Shown in pieces: positions 14,761-22,802 of a stretch of 23,861 bases of DNA. Under the pieces are notes generated by a model. The model saw nothing but the letters and a program-made list of their open reading frames with translations, was not told the origin of the DNA and did no database searches. The stretch lies in contig ASNI01000041.1 in assembly GCA_000404785.1 (NCBI GenBank), forward strand, positions 1 through 23,861, in the 5' to 3' direction. Source of the stretch: Cloacimonetes bacterium SCGC AAA252-N17. Lineage in GTDB: Bacteria > Cloacimonadota > Cloacimonadia > JGIOTU-2. The translations under genes were made by a program, and so were the position numbers. Numbering within the stretch: the stretch's first letter is position 1; every line of letters starts with the position of its first letter.

Positions 14761-17103
14761 ATGGATAATTTAAAATATGTCGGAAAACCAGTTGTCCGAA
14801 TTGACGGAAAGGAAAAAGTAAGCGGTGCAACACTCTATACTGATGATCTCGAATACGGACCGAATATGCTCTATGCTGCACTTGTGGAGAGCACAGAAGC
14901 TCATGCTTTTATCGAGAAAATAGATACTTCCAAAGCTGAAAAATATCCCGGTGTGATCGCTGTGTTTACAGGGAAGGATTTTCCCTATAAATTCGGACTC
15001 TACATGAAGGACAGATATATTTTTGCTATGGATCGAGTTCGCTTTGTGGGGGAACAGATCGCAGCAGTGGTTTCCCGAGATAAGAGAATTGCGGAACGAG
15101 CAGCAAAACTGGTAAAGGTAGAATACGAGGCTTTACCCGCATTGCTTGACCAGATGGAATCTCTCAAAGATGATGCAGTACTTATCCATCCGAATCTCGG
15201 AGATTACATACATGTTCCATGGTTTTTTCCACAAGCAAAAACAAATATTGCTCACTGGCGCAAGACAAGGCGTGGAGACGTAAACAAAGGTTTTGCTGAA
15301 GCAGATTATATTCTCGAAGATACGTATCGCGTTCCCAGATATGCGCATTGTCCCATAGAAACTCATGCAGCTGTAGGATTGTGTGACCTGTCCGGCAGGT
15401 TGACAGTTTGGGCATCATCGCAATCACCTCATACGCAGAGGAATTTGTTTGTGGAAGCACTCGCTCCATTGGGTTTTACTCATAAGGATGTTCGTGTGAT
15501 CGCACCTCCTATCGGCGGGGGATTTGGCGGAAAAGCGGGAGTGTCAATGGAGATCCTTGCAGCTTCAATGGCAACAAAACTGCGTGGAAATCCAGTGCAG
15601 GTCATATGGTCGCGAGAAAGAGAATTTTATAACACTTCTCAACGTCTTGGAGTCATTGCAAAACTGAAAATAGGTGTGAAAAAGGACGGCACTTTCACTA
15701 CGATCGATCACCGATTATATTGGGATGCGGGAGCTTCTGCAGAATATGGAGCAAACGTCGTGAATGCAATCGGTCTCTCAGCAACAGGACCCTATCGCTT
15801 CCCGAATATCTTTATTGATTCGGTGTGTCTGTACACGAATCTTCCTCCATGCGGTGCATACCGTGGATTTGGCTATTCTGAGTTCATGTTCGGACTGGAA
15901 TCCCATGTGGATAGAATTGCTGCTCATCTCAAACTCGATCCTGTAGCAATCAGGAGAAAAAATGCTATTAAAGAAGGGGACATTCTTGCATACGGCGTTC
16001 CCATGAACCCCAGCGGATTATTGCAATCAATCGATGCAGTGGCAAAAGAAATCGAGTGGGGGAAGAAAGTAGAATCCAACGATCCTCACAAAGCGATTGG
16101 AAAGGGTTTCTCCCTGATTTGGAAAGCACCTGCAATGCCGCCTAATGCATCTTCAGCTGCGTTCATAAAATTCAGCGAAGACGGCAGCATAAATATTCTT
16201 GTTTCCGGCATGGATATGGGACAGGGATTTCTTACGGTCATGGCTCAAATTGCTGCAGAAATTCTCACTGTTCCGATTTCCAAGATACGAACGGAAAATC
16301 CCGATACTGACAGGAATCCTTATGAATGGCAAACTGTTGCTTCTCACGTCACGTGGTCATGCGGAAACGCCGTACGAAATGCAGCGATCAATGCACGGGA
16401 TCAGATATTTGAGGTGATCGAAAGAGCATGTGTGCTTCCCAAAGATGAATTATATCTGGAAGATGAAAAGGTGAAATGCAAAACAAAACCTGGTTTTGAA
16501 CTCTTGCTCAAAGATTTTGTGATAAACGGCATTCAAGCTGATGACGGGACTTTCAGAGGAGGTCCTATTCTCGGAAAAGGTATTTTCATGCCTGAATATA
16601 CCTCTGCAAACAGTGATCCTGAAACAAGTCAGGGCGGTCATCCTAATGTGCATTATACAGTTGGTGCCGCAGCAATAATCCTGGAGGTTGATAAAGAAAC
16701 CGGTAAAATGCATGTCAAAAAAGCAGTAGAAGCGATCGATGCCGGCAAAGCGATAAATCCCGATCTTGTGAAAGGTCAAATTACCGGCGGATTGCTGCAG
16801 GGACTTTCCACGGTGCTCTATGAAGATATGAGATATGATAATAAAGGAAGATTACTCAATCCGAATTTCACAGATTATAAAATACCCACTTCTAAAGATA
16901 TTCCAGATGAGATCGTGCCCATTATTATTGAAGTTCCCCAGCCGGATGGACCTTTTGGTGCGCGCGGCGTGGGCGAACATACAATGATACCAGCAGCCCC
17001 GATGATAGCTAATGCGGTTCAGGATGCACTTGGTGTCAGGATCAAAACAATGCCCATTACTGCGGAAAAAGTTGCACTTGCTGTAATCAAAAATAAAAAA
17101 TAG
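14761..17103 (+). CDS. Molybdenum hydroxylase large (molybdopterin-binding) subunit
   Basis: The ATG at 14761 has GGAG at 14751-14754; the upstream GTG at 14740 and ATG at 14749 lie in repeat sequence. Product: 780 aa, normal for a stand-alone large subunit. Landmarks: VGKPVVRIDGKEKVSGATLY at the start (hammerhead domain), RFVGEQIAAVV, the molybdopterin loop PIGGGFGGKAG, PCGAYRGFGYSEF, DMGQGF, and the catalytic Glu in GARGVGEHTM (about E739). In purine-type enzymes such as bovine xanthine oxidase, Glu follows GGFGGK; here it is Ala, arguing against a simple xanthine dehydrogenase. There is no Cys in AYRGFG, so it is not CO dehydrogenase. It likely hydroxylates a heterocycle or aldehyde using water. 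Confidence 0.93.
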   Translation: MDNLKYVGKPVVRIDGKEKVSGATLYTDDLEYGPNMLYAALVESTEAHAFIEKIDTSKAEKYPGVIAVFTGKDFPYKFGLYMKDRYIFAMDRVRFVGEQIAAVVSRDKRIAERAAKLVKVEYEALPALLDQMESLKDDAVLIHPNLGDYIHVPWFFPQAKTNIAHWRKTRRGDVNKGFAEADYILEDTYRVPRYAHCPIETHAAVGLCDLSGRLTVWASSQSPHTQRNLFVEALAPLGFTHKDVRVIAPPIGGGFGGKAGVSMEILAASMATKLRGNPVQVIWSREREFYNTSQRLGVIAKLKIGVKKDGTFTTIDHRLYWDAGASAEYGANVVNAIGLSATGPYRFPNIFIDSVCLYTNLPPCGAYRGFGYSEFMFGLESHVDRIAAHLKLDPVAIRRKNAIKEGDILAYGVPMNPSGLLQSIDAVAKEIEWGKKVESNDPHKAIGKGFSLIWKAPAMPPNASSAAFIKFSEDGSINILVSGMDMGQGFLTVMAQIAAEILTVPISKIRTENPDTDRNPYEWQTVASHVTWSCGNAVRNAAINARDQIFEVIERACVLPKDELYLEDEKVKCKTKPGFELLLKDFVINGIQADDGTFRGGPILGKGIFMPEYTSANSDPETSQGGHPNVHYTVGAAAIILEVDKETGKMHVKKAVEAIDAGKAINPDLVKGQITGGLLQGLSTVLYEDMRYDNKGRLLNPNFTDYKIPTSKDIPDEIVPIIIEVPQPDGPFGARGVGEHTMIPAAPMIANAVQDALGVRIKTMPITAEKVALAVIKNKK

Positions 17104-17157
17104 GCAAAATCAAAAATAAAATAATAATTTTAAAATAATTAGTGCGGAGGATACAAT

Positions 17158-17853
17158 ATGGATATGGAATTGGAACAAATGTTGCGACCTGCGGAGATTG
17201 ATATGCCGGAATATCCCGCAAAAGTCATTACTCTGGCAACAGGTGGACAGATGGTTGTACGTCCAGCAACACGCAGGGATGTGCAAACTATCATGAAGGC
17301 AGTCAAACCTACGATAAAGATCGAGCGGGATTTCTATGATGTGGTCGGCTCACGCGTGTATGCCGAGCTCCTTGCATGGTATAAATATCGTTACAGAAAT
17401 TGTTATGTGCTAATCGGGCAGATCGACAACATTCTTGTGGGTATAGTGAATGGACGCATGCTCACGGACAAGATCGGCATCAGTCTGCATACGCTGGCAA
17501 TTGAGCGCGGCTTACGCATCGGCGCTCATCTCTTTGCGGCAAAAATGGAACATCATATTGAATTCCTGAACCAGGATGAGGTGTGGATCACTGCCGAATC
17601 TCCTATCGGTTTCAGGCGTTGGATGATAGAGTATGATCTGATAAAACAGCCGGGTGTGCAGCATGAACTTGGCGGTGCGGATTCTTTTATGCTGACAAGA
17701 GACCTGTATTTCAAGAGTAAGGATCGTCTTGTTGCAGGAACACGACCCTGTCCTAAAGATCTTCTTGAAAAAGCAAAAAGCAAGATCATAATTGCTGATG
17801 ATGAATCTATTATCACACAGATCTGTGGTGCGAAAGGAGCGTGGTCAAAATGA
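17158..17853 (+). CDS. GNAT-like acyltransferase-fold protein
   Basis: The ATG at 17158 follows CGGAGG at 17145-17150. Product: 231 aa. The GNAT core spans about residues 32-165: MVVRPATRRDVQTIM (beta1-alpha1), CYVLIGQIDNILVGIVNGRML (beta strands), LHTLAIERGLRIGAHLFAAK (beta4 plus the pyrophosphate-binding loop, RGLRIG in place of RGxGxG/A), and then FRRWMIEYDL near the C-terminal strand. A C-terminal extension of about 60 residues (RPCPKDLLEKAKS) is not familiar. Its stop overlaps the next ATG (ATGA), so it is co-translated with the thiolase-like gene. That suggests it acts on the same intermediate, perhaps as an acyl- or N-acyltransferase. This function is inference. Confidence 0.65.
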   Translation: MDMELEQMLRPAEIDMPEYPAKVITLATGGQMVVRPATRRDVQTIMKAVKPTIKIERDFYDVVGSRVYAELLAWYKYRYRNCYVLIGQIDNILVGIVNGRMLTDKIGISLHTLAIERGLRIGAHLFAAKMEHHIEFLNQDEVWITAESPIGFRRWMIEYDLIKQPGVQHELGGADSFMLTRDLYFKSKDRLVAGTRPCPKDLLEKAKSKIIIADDESIITQICGAKGAWSK

Positions 17854-19034
17854 GAAATGTAGCTATATTAGGTGTCGGCATGACCGATTTCGGAAGGTTG
17901 GAAGATGATACTCTTATGGATATTCTATCATCGGCTTCCATCCATGCAATTGATGATGCAGGTATCGATCCTAAATTGATCGATTTGGTATATGTCGCAA
18001 ATATGGGTGGAGGTATCCTGAATCACAGAACAGCTATTGCCAGCGGTCTGGTTGACAATATTGGTCTGATCCCTGCTGCTGCTGACACGATTGAGAACGG
18101 ACCTGCTTCCGGTGGTTCTGCTATCAAGGACGGTGTAATGGCTGTGGCTTCCGGATATTATGATTTTGTCCTCGTAGTTGGTGGCGAAAAGATGAGGGAT
18201 GTTACTGGCTGGAGAGCTACGGATTTCGTCGCTACTTTGACCCATCCAGATGCGGAATATATTTATGGAATAACTTTACCCGGCATGGCTGGAATGTTCG
18301 CAAATCTGTATATGGAAAAATACGGATATACACGTCGTCATCTGGCTGAAGTCGCTATAAAAAATCATAAAAATGCGCTTATGAATCCTTATGCCCATGT
18401 TCAAATGGACATTGCAATGAAGGGTATTATTGATTCTCCTGATGCAGTAGTAAATAACTCACCTCTTGCAGAACCTTTGCATTTGTTTGATTCCTGTCCT
18501 GTAAGTGACGGAGGAGCCGCAATTATCCTTTGTCCGGAAGATCGCGTGAAGGAATTCAATAAACCTGTGATATGCGTTGCAGGATTCGGACAAGCAACAG
18601 ATACACTCACATTGGCAGAAAGGGACGATCCTACTGATCTGAAAGCTGTTACTCTTGCATGTGAGCAGGCATACAAAAGAGCAGGCATCACTGCAAAAGA
18701 TATTGATTTTGCTGAACTGCACGATGCATTCACCATTTTGGAGATCGCTGAAGCAGAACATGCAGGTTTGTATAAGAAGGGTGGATATAAAAAATCCATC
18801 GAGTCCGGGGATAACAAGATCACTGGCAGTTTGCCGATCAATCCTTCGGGTGGATTAAAGTCGAGGGGTCATCCTGTGGGCGCTACTGGTGTTGCCCAGG
18901 CAGTGGAAGTTACTTGGCAGCTGCGAGGTGAAGCAGGCAAAAGACAGATTAAGAATCCAAGGACAGCGTTAACAGTAAATTTCGGCGGATTCGGAAATAA
19001 TGTCGTTGCTCTTGTGCTCAGAAGGGAGAAATAA
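17850..19034 (+). CDS. Thiolase-fold protein lacking the nucleophilic cysteine
   Basis: The ATG at 17850 overlaps the preceding stop; AAAGGAG lies about nine bases upstream. Product: 394 aa, SCP2/archaeal-thiolase type. The catalytic region normally reads ACASG; here it is IENGPASGGSA with Pro85 in place of Cys (codon CCT at 18102-18104). The other thiolase residues are kept: H291 in ELHDAF and H341 in SRGHPVGATG, plus NFGGFGNN at the end. Loss of the Cys rules out the usual ping-pong thiolase chemistry. Cys-less thiolase-fold proteins paired with DUF35 proteins include the steroid side-chain retro-aldolases (Ltp2 with its DUF35 partner), so an aldolase-like C-C step is plausible. It shares one base with the DUF35 gene. 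Confidence 0.9.
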   Translation: MRNVAILGVGMTDFGRLEDDTLMDILSSASIHAIDDAGIDPKLIDLVYVANMGGGILNHRTAIASGLVDNIGLIPAAADTIENGPASGGSAIKDGVMAVASGYYDFVLVVGGEKMRDVTGWRATDFVATLTHPDAEYIYGITLPGMAGMFANLYMEKYGYTRRHLAEVAIKNHKNALMNPYAHVQMDIAMKGIIDSPDAVVNNSPLAEPLHLFDSCPVSDGGAAIILCPEDRVKEFNKPVICVAGFGQATDTLTLAERDDPTDLKAVTLACEQAYKRAGITAKDIDFAELHDAFTILEIAEAEHAGLYKKGGYKKSIESGDNKITGSLPINPSGGLKSRGHPVGATGVAQAVEVTWQLRGEAGKRQIKNPRTALTVNFGGFGNNVVALVLRREK

Positions 19035-19378
19035 TGAAAAGAAAAAATGATAAAGCATTTAAATGTAAAAAATGTGGCAGAATTACTTATCCGGAGCGTG
19101 TCGTGTGTCTGAATTGCGGAAATAGAGAATTTGATATTATTCCTTTTACAGATGAATGCACATTGCTCACCTTCTCACAGATCTTTCAGTTGCCATGGGG
19201 GATCAACGACAGGTATCTTACTATTGGAGTCTGCAAATTTGATAATGGTATAAAAGCAATGGGACGGATCACAACTCCGAAAGTGAAGAATGGTATGAGA
19301 ATGAAAGCAAATTGGAAGTTATTCCGGGAAATTGCAGGCGAAGACGTATGGGGATGGGAATTTGAACCTATAAAATAG
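19034..19378 (+). CDS. DUF35 zinc-ribbon/OB-fold protein, thiolase partner
   Basis: Its ATG shares the last base of the thiolase-like stop codon (TAATG), a strong coupling sign. Product: 114 aa. The rubredoxin-like zinc ribbon has C11, C14, C25 and C28 (CKKCGRITYPERVVCLNC). The OB-fold follows (LLTFSQIFQLPWGINDRYLTIGVCKF, IKAMGRIT, GMRMKANWK). DUF35 proteins bind CoA substrates and scaffold thiolase-superfamily enzymes in archaeal acetoacetyl-CoA/HMG-CoA complexes and in actinobacterial steroid aldolases. The product is therefore expected to form a complex with the preceding protein. The presence of the pair keeps the CoA-ester hypothesis alive despite the missing Cys. Confidence 0.88.
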   Translation: MKRKNDKAFKCKKCGRITYPERVVCLNCGNREFDIIPFTDECTLLTFSQIFQLPWGINDRYLTIGVCKFDNGIKAMGRITTPKVKNGMRMKANWKLFREIAGEDVWGWEFEPIK

Positions 19379-19551
19379 AATATATAAAACTTTACATTTA
19401 AAATTAATACTGCATTGTGTTCCTGCTTTTGCCTGCCGGAACATAGCCTATCGCAGCCCGATATTTTTAGATAGATATTGAAAAAATATTTTCTGTGGAC
19501 TCATGAATAATTTTAATAGATTGATTTTAAAAAACGAAAATAGGAGTTTTT

Positions 19552-20805
19552 TTGAAAGATCTTAACGGTAAAAATTTTATCATCGGTTTTCAACAAATGT
19601 TTGTAATGTTTGGTGCCACAGTCCTTGTTCCACTTCTTACGGGATTGGATGTCGGCGTAACACTTTTCACCGCAGGTATTGGCACGCTTTTATTCCATAT
19701 TGTAACAAAGTTCGAGGTTCCTGTATTTTTAGGTTCATCATTTGCCTTTATTCCCGGTATAATCGCGGTGTCGACTGCCAAAGGCGGCTCATTGCCCGAA
19801 GCTCTTGGTGGAATTGTGATCGCAGGTTTAGTATATATTGTTGTAGCTATAATTTTTAAATATATCAGTGTGCGAACCTTACATAAGATACTTCCACCTT
19901 TTGTAACCGGACCGATGATTATTCTGATCGGTTTGATACTGGCACCAGTAGCGATCAGTAATGCGAACGGAACAAACTCAGCTTCCATAGTTGAAAAGAT
20001 CGGTGTAAACGGGTGCTGGTTTATTGCTATGTTTACATTTGCAGTTGCAGTTTTCGTTAAAGTTTTCTTTGAAAAAGTAGGTCAGAAATTCTTATCCATG
20101 CTTCCTGTCCTTTTTGCTCTTATTAGCGGATACCTATTGGCAACAGTATTGGGAATTGTTGATTATACTTCTATAAATGAGGCAGCATGGTTTGGTCTAC
20201 CCAAATTCTCTCTTCCCGAATTTTCCATTCGATCAATATCAATTATTGTTCCGATTGCAATTGTTACTATTGTAGAGCATTTTGGTGATATTCTCGCTAT
20301 CGGAAACGTTGTGGGAAAAGACTTCTTCAAAAATCCAGGTATCCATAGAACTTTATTGGGTGATGGACTTGCTACTTCCCTTTCTGCTATGATCGGTGGA
20401 CCTGCTAATACAACATATAGTGAGAATACAGGAGCGGTGGCTCTGACTGGAAACTTTAATCCTGTGATCATGAGGATTGCTGCTGTATGTGCGATTTCAC
20501 TTTCATTTATACCAAAATTTACATCAATAATAACCACTATTCCAGGACCGGTCATTGGCGGAATTTCTATATTACTTTTCGGTATGATATCATCTATCGG
20601 GATAAAAAATATGGTTGACCATAAAGTCGATCTTACCAATCCCAAGATCCTCATGATAAGTGCTGCCATGCTTGTGCTGGGATTAGGCGGAGCAAAAATT
20701 TCCTTCGGAAACTTCGAATTGGAGGGTTTAGGTCTTGCTGCAATAGTCGGCGTTTTGCTTAATGTTATTTTGAATTTTAAAGAGATCAGAAAGAGGGAAG
20801 CATAA
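19552..20805 (+). CDS. uraA: NCS2 nucleobase permease, uracil type
   Basis: Starts at TTG 19552 with TAGGAG at 19541-19546. Product: 417 aa, with a hydrophobic pattern fitting the 14 membrane segments of NCS2 proteins. Landmarks: FGATVLVPLLTGL, VPVFLGSSFAFI, E242 in VEHFGDILAIGNVVGKD and E291 in NTTYSENTGAVALTG. These match E. coli UraA Glu241 and Glu290, which hydrogen-bond uracil. The TTYxEN signature is that of uracil permeases rather than xanthine/urate carriers. It imports a pyrimidine or similar ring by proton or sodium symport in the inner membrane. As the last gene of the island it points to the substrate, although a 173-base gap separates it from the DUF35 gene. Confidence 0.92.
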   Translation: MKDLNGKNFIIGFQQMFVMFGATVLVPLLTGLDVGVTLFTAGIGTLLFHIVTKFEVPVFLGSSFAFIPGIIAVSTAKGGSLPEALGGIVIAGLVYIVVAIIFKYISVRTLHKILPPFVTGPMIILIGLILAPVAISNANGTNSASIVEKIGVNGCWFIAMFTFAVAVFVKVFFEKVGQKFLSMLPVLFALISGYLLATVLGIVDYTSINEAAWFGLPKFSLPEFSIRSISIIVPIAIVTIVEHFGDILAIGNVVGKDFFKNPGIHRTLLGDGLATSLSAMIGGPANTTYSENTGAVALTGNFNPVIMRIAAVCAISLSFIPKFTSIITTIPGPVIGGISILLFGMISSIGIKNMVDHKVDLTNPKILMISAAMLVLGLGGAKISFGNFELEGLGLAAIVGVLLNVILNFKEIRKREA

Positions 20806-20848
20806 CGGTTGAAGGATAATAAAATTACTCAGTAATTAATTCATTAAT

Positions 20849-21779
20849 TTACAAACTTCGTATCAACTCGTCGTTGTTTTTATAATTCCTTATTAACTCC
20901 TTGAGTTTCAAGATCGCATCCACCTTATCAAGCTGTAACAGAGATTTCCTCAACCTATTGATTTTATCAAGTTGCTCAGCCGGTATCTGTGAGAATAGTA
21001 GCCAGGATCGTGCACGAGCCGCCATCCTGAATATTTCGCGCCAGTCCGAACAATTTGCGTGGCAGTTCGAGTGCTGACGAGCCCAAGCCGCCGGACATCG
21101 TCCTGCTCTGGGGATTCCTCTCACTGCTGTTGTATGCACGTCCCATACGCGTTAAGCTGTCCAACAAAATGACCGTGTCATGACCGCATTCAAGCTCCAC
21201 TTTGATGTGACTGATAAGAAAATTGGAGAGCAGAACATGAGATTTTAGCCCATGATCAAATGAACTGTGAAAAACCTGCGCACTGGAATTTTGTCTGAAA
21301 GACGTCACTTCCTCGGGACGCTCGTCAATAAGAAGCACGATGACACCCACCTTGTGGTCGATATGGATAAGCGAATTTGCCATTTGTTCGAGAAGAACTG
21401 TTTTGCCAGCTCTCGGCGGAGAAACGATCAGTCCACGTGTGCCTTTGCCGATCGGTATCATCAGGTCGATGATTCGCAGAGAATCATACTCGGAAGCACC
21501 AAGCGCAAATTTTTCATCAGGATTGACCGGTAGCAGTTCTGCAAAGGGCGTGCGGTTTCGGAACTCATCCGGCTCCATGCCGCAGATCGATATGATCTTC
21601 TCAATTCTTCTTCCTCTGACTTCGCAGGTGATCCATGCTCCGCTTACCAGTTTATACTCATAAATGAGCCGATGGTGGAAGTCGTAATATGCCCTGTTCC
21701 GGTCAAAGGGAATTTCCCACAAAATGGGATTATCATTCCGGGAGATGTTTAGTAATCCTTGAAAGGTTGTTGTTGTCAT
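20849..21779 (-). pseudogene. rho: Rho transcription terminator remnant with internal out-of-frame deletion
   Basis: Leftward frame from ATG 21779 (or TTG 21821; no ribosome site for either). The ATPase core is clear: SPPRAGKTVLL (Walker A), LLIDERPEEVTSFRQ, VILLDSLTRMGRAYN, SRTMSGGLGSSAL and ARNIQDGGSCTILATILTDTG, then a stop at about 20976. The normal Rho C-terminus resumes in another frame as EQLDKINRLRKSLLQLDKVD to NDELIRSL. About 50 residues that should lie between (the MDEVIFEEFKGTGN R-loop region and the SGTRREE block) are missing. The N-terminal RNA-binding domain is short and lacks the GYGFLR-type motif. It cannot be a normal Rho and is most likely a decayed second copy. It is convergent with the permease gene. 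Confidence 0.85.
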
Positions 21780-21833
21780 TGGGCTGACTTTGTTTGTGAT
21801 GGAATTACTGTCAAGAAGCAAAGAGTAATAACA

Positions 21834-22368
21834 ATAAAATATTCACCACCCGTCTATGCTTCGCAACGCCGCGGCAGGCAGGATACCACAGAGAAAATGA
21901 TGTAGAGCAAGGAAAGAGAACGGAGAAGGAGGACGGAGAAAGGTGGTAACCACGACAAACAATTTCAGACTGGTCTTGTTAATTAAAATGTGCCAAAGAG
22001 TGTATGAGAGTAACACAAGATTCCAATCTTGTGCAAAGGCAGTTTGACGTCACATGATCGATTGAATTCGACCCCTAAGGAGTCACGAATTTTCAGGATG
22101 ACGAGGAGTCGAGGCATTATTTGATAAACGTTTTGGAATCCTCGTTCCTTAGTATTCCACATCACATTATTCCTCGCCCTCCGGGAGAGGTGAGCCTGCC
22201 CTGTGAAATATAACTTGTTATTGATTTCATTTAGGGGTGAGGGCAATCCACCAATTTCTTGACAGCATTGGAAGGAGAATTATCAAAACGAGTACGATAT
22301 TGAATTCATGCTGTTTTTATGAGGAAGCTGAGCGGAAAAAACGATAAGGAAATCAGTATACATTAAAC
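21834..22368. repeat. Repeat-dense gene-free stretch
   Basis: About 530 bases without a credible gene. Contents: a CACCCGTCT...CGCCGCGGCAGG block (21838-21878) like that at 12541; CACAGAGAAAATGATG and GGAGAAGG-type iterations (about 21889-21945); a perfect inverted repeat CACAAGATT / AATCTTGTG (22014-22033); ACGAGGA / ATCCTCGT arms (about 22100-22146); and a GC-rich hairpin CTCGCCCTCCGGGAGAGGTGAG (22173-22194) with a related GGGGTGAGGGC at 22233-22243. It looks like an accumulation of old small repeats. Confidence 0.65.
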
Positions 22369-22488
22369 ATGGCACTTAGCTGGAACGTGATAAAAGACAG
22401 AGCACAACCATTTAAGGATGAGATTGGGAGAATTGAATTTTTGTTTAGTCTATATAATAAATTAGTTAATCCATTAAAGGTGGAATAA
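22369..22488 (+). pseudogene. Collapsed remnant of a Type IIL-like DNA methyltransferase gene
   Basis: A 39-codon frame starts MALSWNVIKDRA, which closely resembles the N-terminus of large MmeI-type restriction-methylase proteins (M-LSWNEI-DRA). It then reads FKDEIGRIEFLFSLYNKLV, which looks like a protein C-terminus and not the expected second helix. I infer a deletion that fused the first dozen codons to the last two dozen. Only the first twelve residues support the family call, so this is tentative. Confidence 0.45.
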
Positions 22489-22502
22489 AAATTGGAGGAA
22501 AA

Positions 22503-22709
22503 ATGGATAAGTACTATGTTAATAAGAATGCGCAGACTACTGGAGAACATGAAGTTCATAAAGAGGGTTGTGAATGGATGCCCTTAGCTGAAAACCGAAT
22601 TTATTTAGGAGAATTCTATAGTTGCAGTAGTGCATTACGAAAGGCAAGAGAGTACTATGATAATGTAGATGGATGTTATTATTGTTGTAAAGAGTGTCAT
22701 ACAAGGTAA
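22503..22709 (+). CDS. Small Cys-rich conserved hypothetical protein
   Basis: The ATG at 22503 has GGAGG ending seven bases upstream. Product: 68 aa. It reads YYVNKNAQTTGEHEVHKEGC, then LGEFYSCSSALRKAREYY, then DGCYYCCKECHTR. This matches a short family I know only as uncharacterised proteins with the pattern YYVNxNAQ..GDHEVH..C.....N..LG.F..C..A...A......GC..C...CH. The invariant-looking Cys and His suggest metal binding. There is no leader or membrane segment. It has its own terminator. It sits where mobile-element remnants lie on the left, and the family is commonly found in accessory regions. Confidence 0.75.
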   Translation: MDKYYVNKNAQTTGEHEVHKEGCEWMPLAENRIYLGEFYSCSSALRKAREYYDNVDGCYYCCKECHTR

Positions 22710-22733
22710 TTTAGGTGATAGACAAGGAAAGTT

Positions 22734-22768
22734 AAAAGCCGACACATAATAAGACGCACCGGCTTTTT
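22734..22768 (+). terminator. Intrinsic terminator after the small Cys-rich gene
   Basis: The arms AAAAGCCG (22734-22741) and CGGCTTTTT (22760-22768) form an 8-bp stem whose 3' arm ends in the T run, with an 18-nt loop between. It lies 25 bases after the stop codon. Confidence 0.7.
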
Positions 22769-22802
22769 AAGGAAGTTTAAATAAAATGTAAGAAGAAAAA
22801 AA

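Noticed and set aside
12684..17103. Aerobic CO dehydrogenase (coxMSL order)
   Set aside because: The gene order fits, but the large subunit has AYRGFG instead of the Cys-containing AYRCSF active-site loop.
17850..19034. Ordinary acetyl-CoA acetyltransferase
   Set aside because: The catalytic Cys is absent (Pro85), so plain thiolase activity is unlikely.
19418..19443. Hairpin TGTTCC ... GGAACA before the permease gene
   Set aside because: Six-bp outer stem, no T run and no riboswitch-like conserved boxes; could be another small repeat, not called as a regulator.
20163..20669. 168-codon leftward ORF
   Set aside because: Antisense shadow of the permease gene, with no ribosome site.
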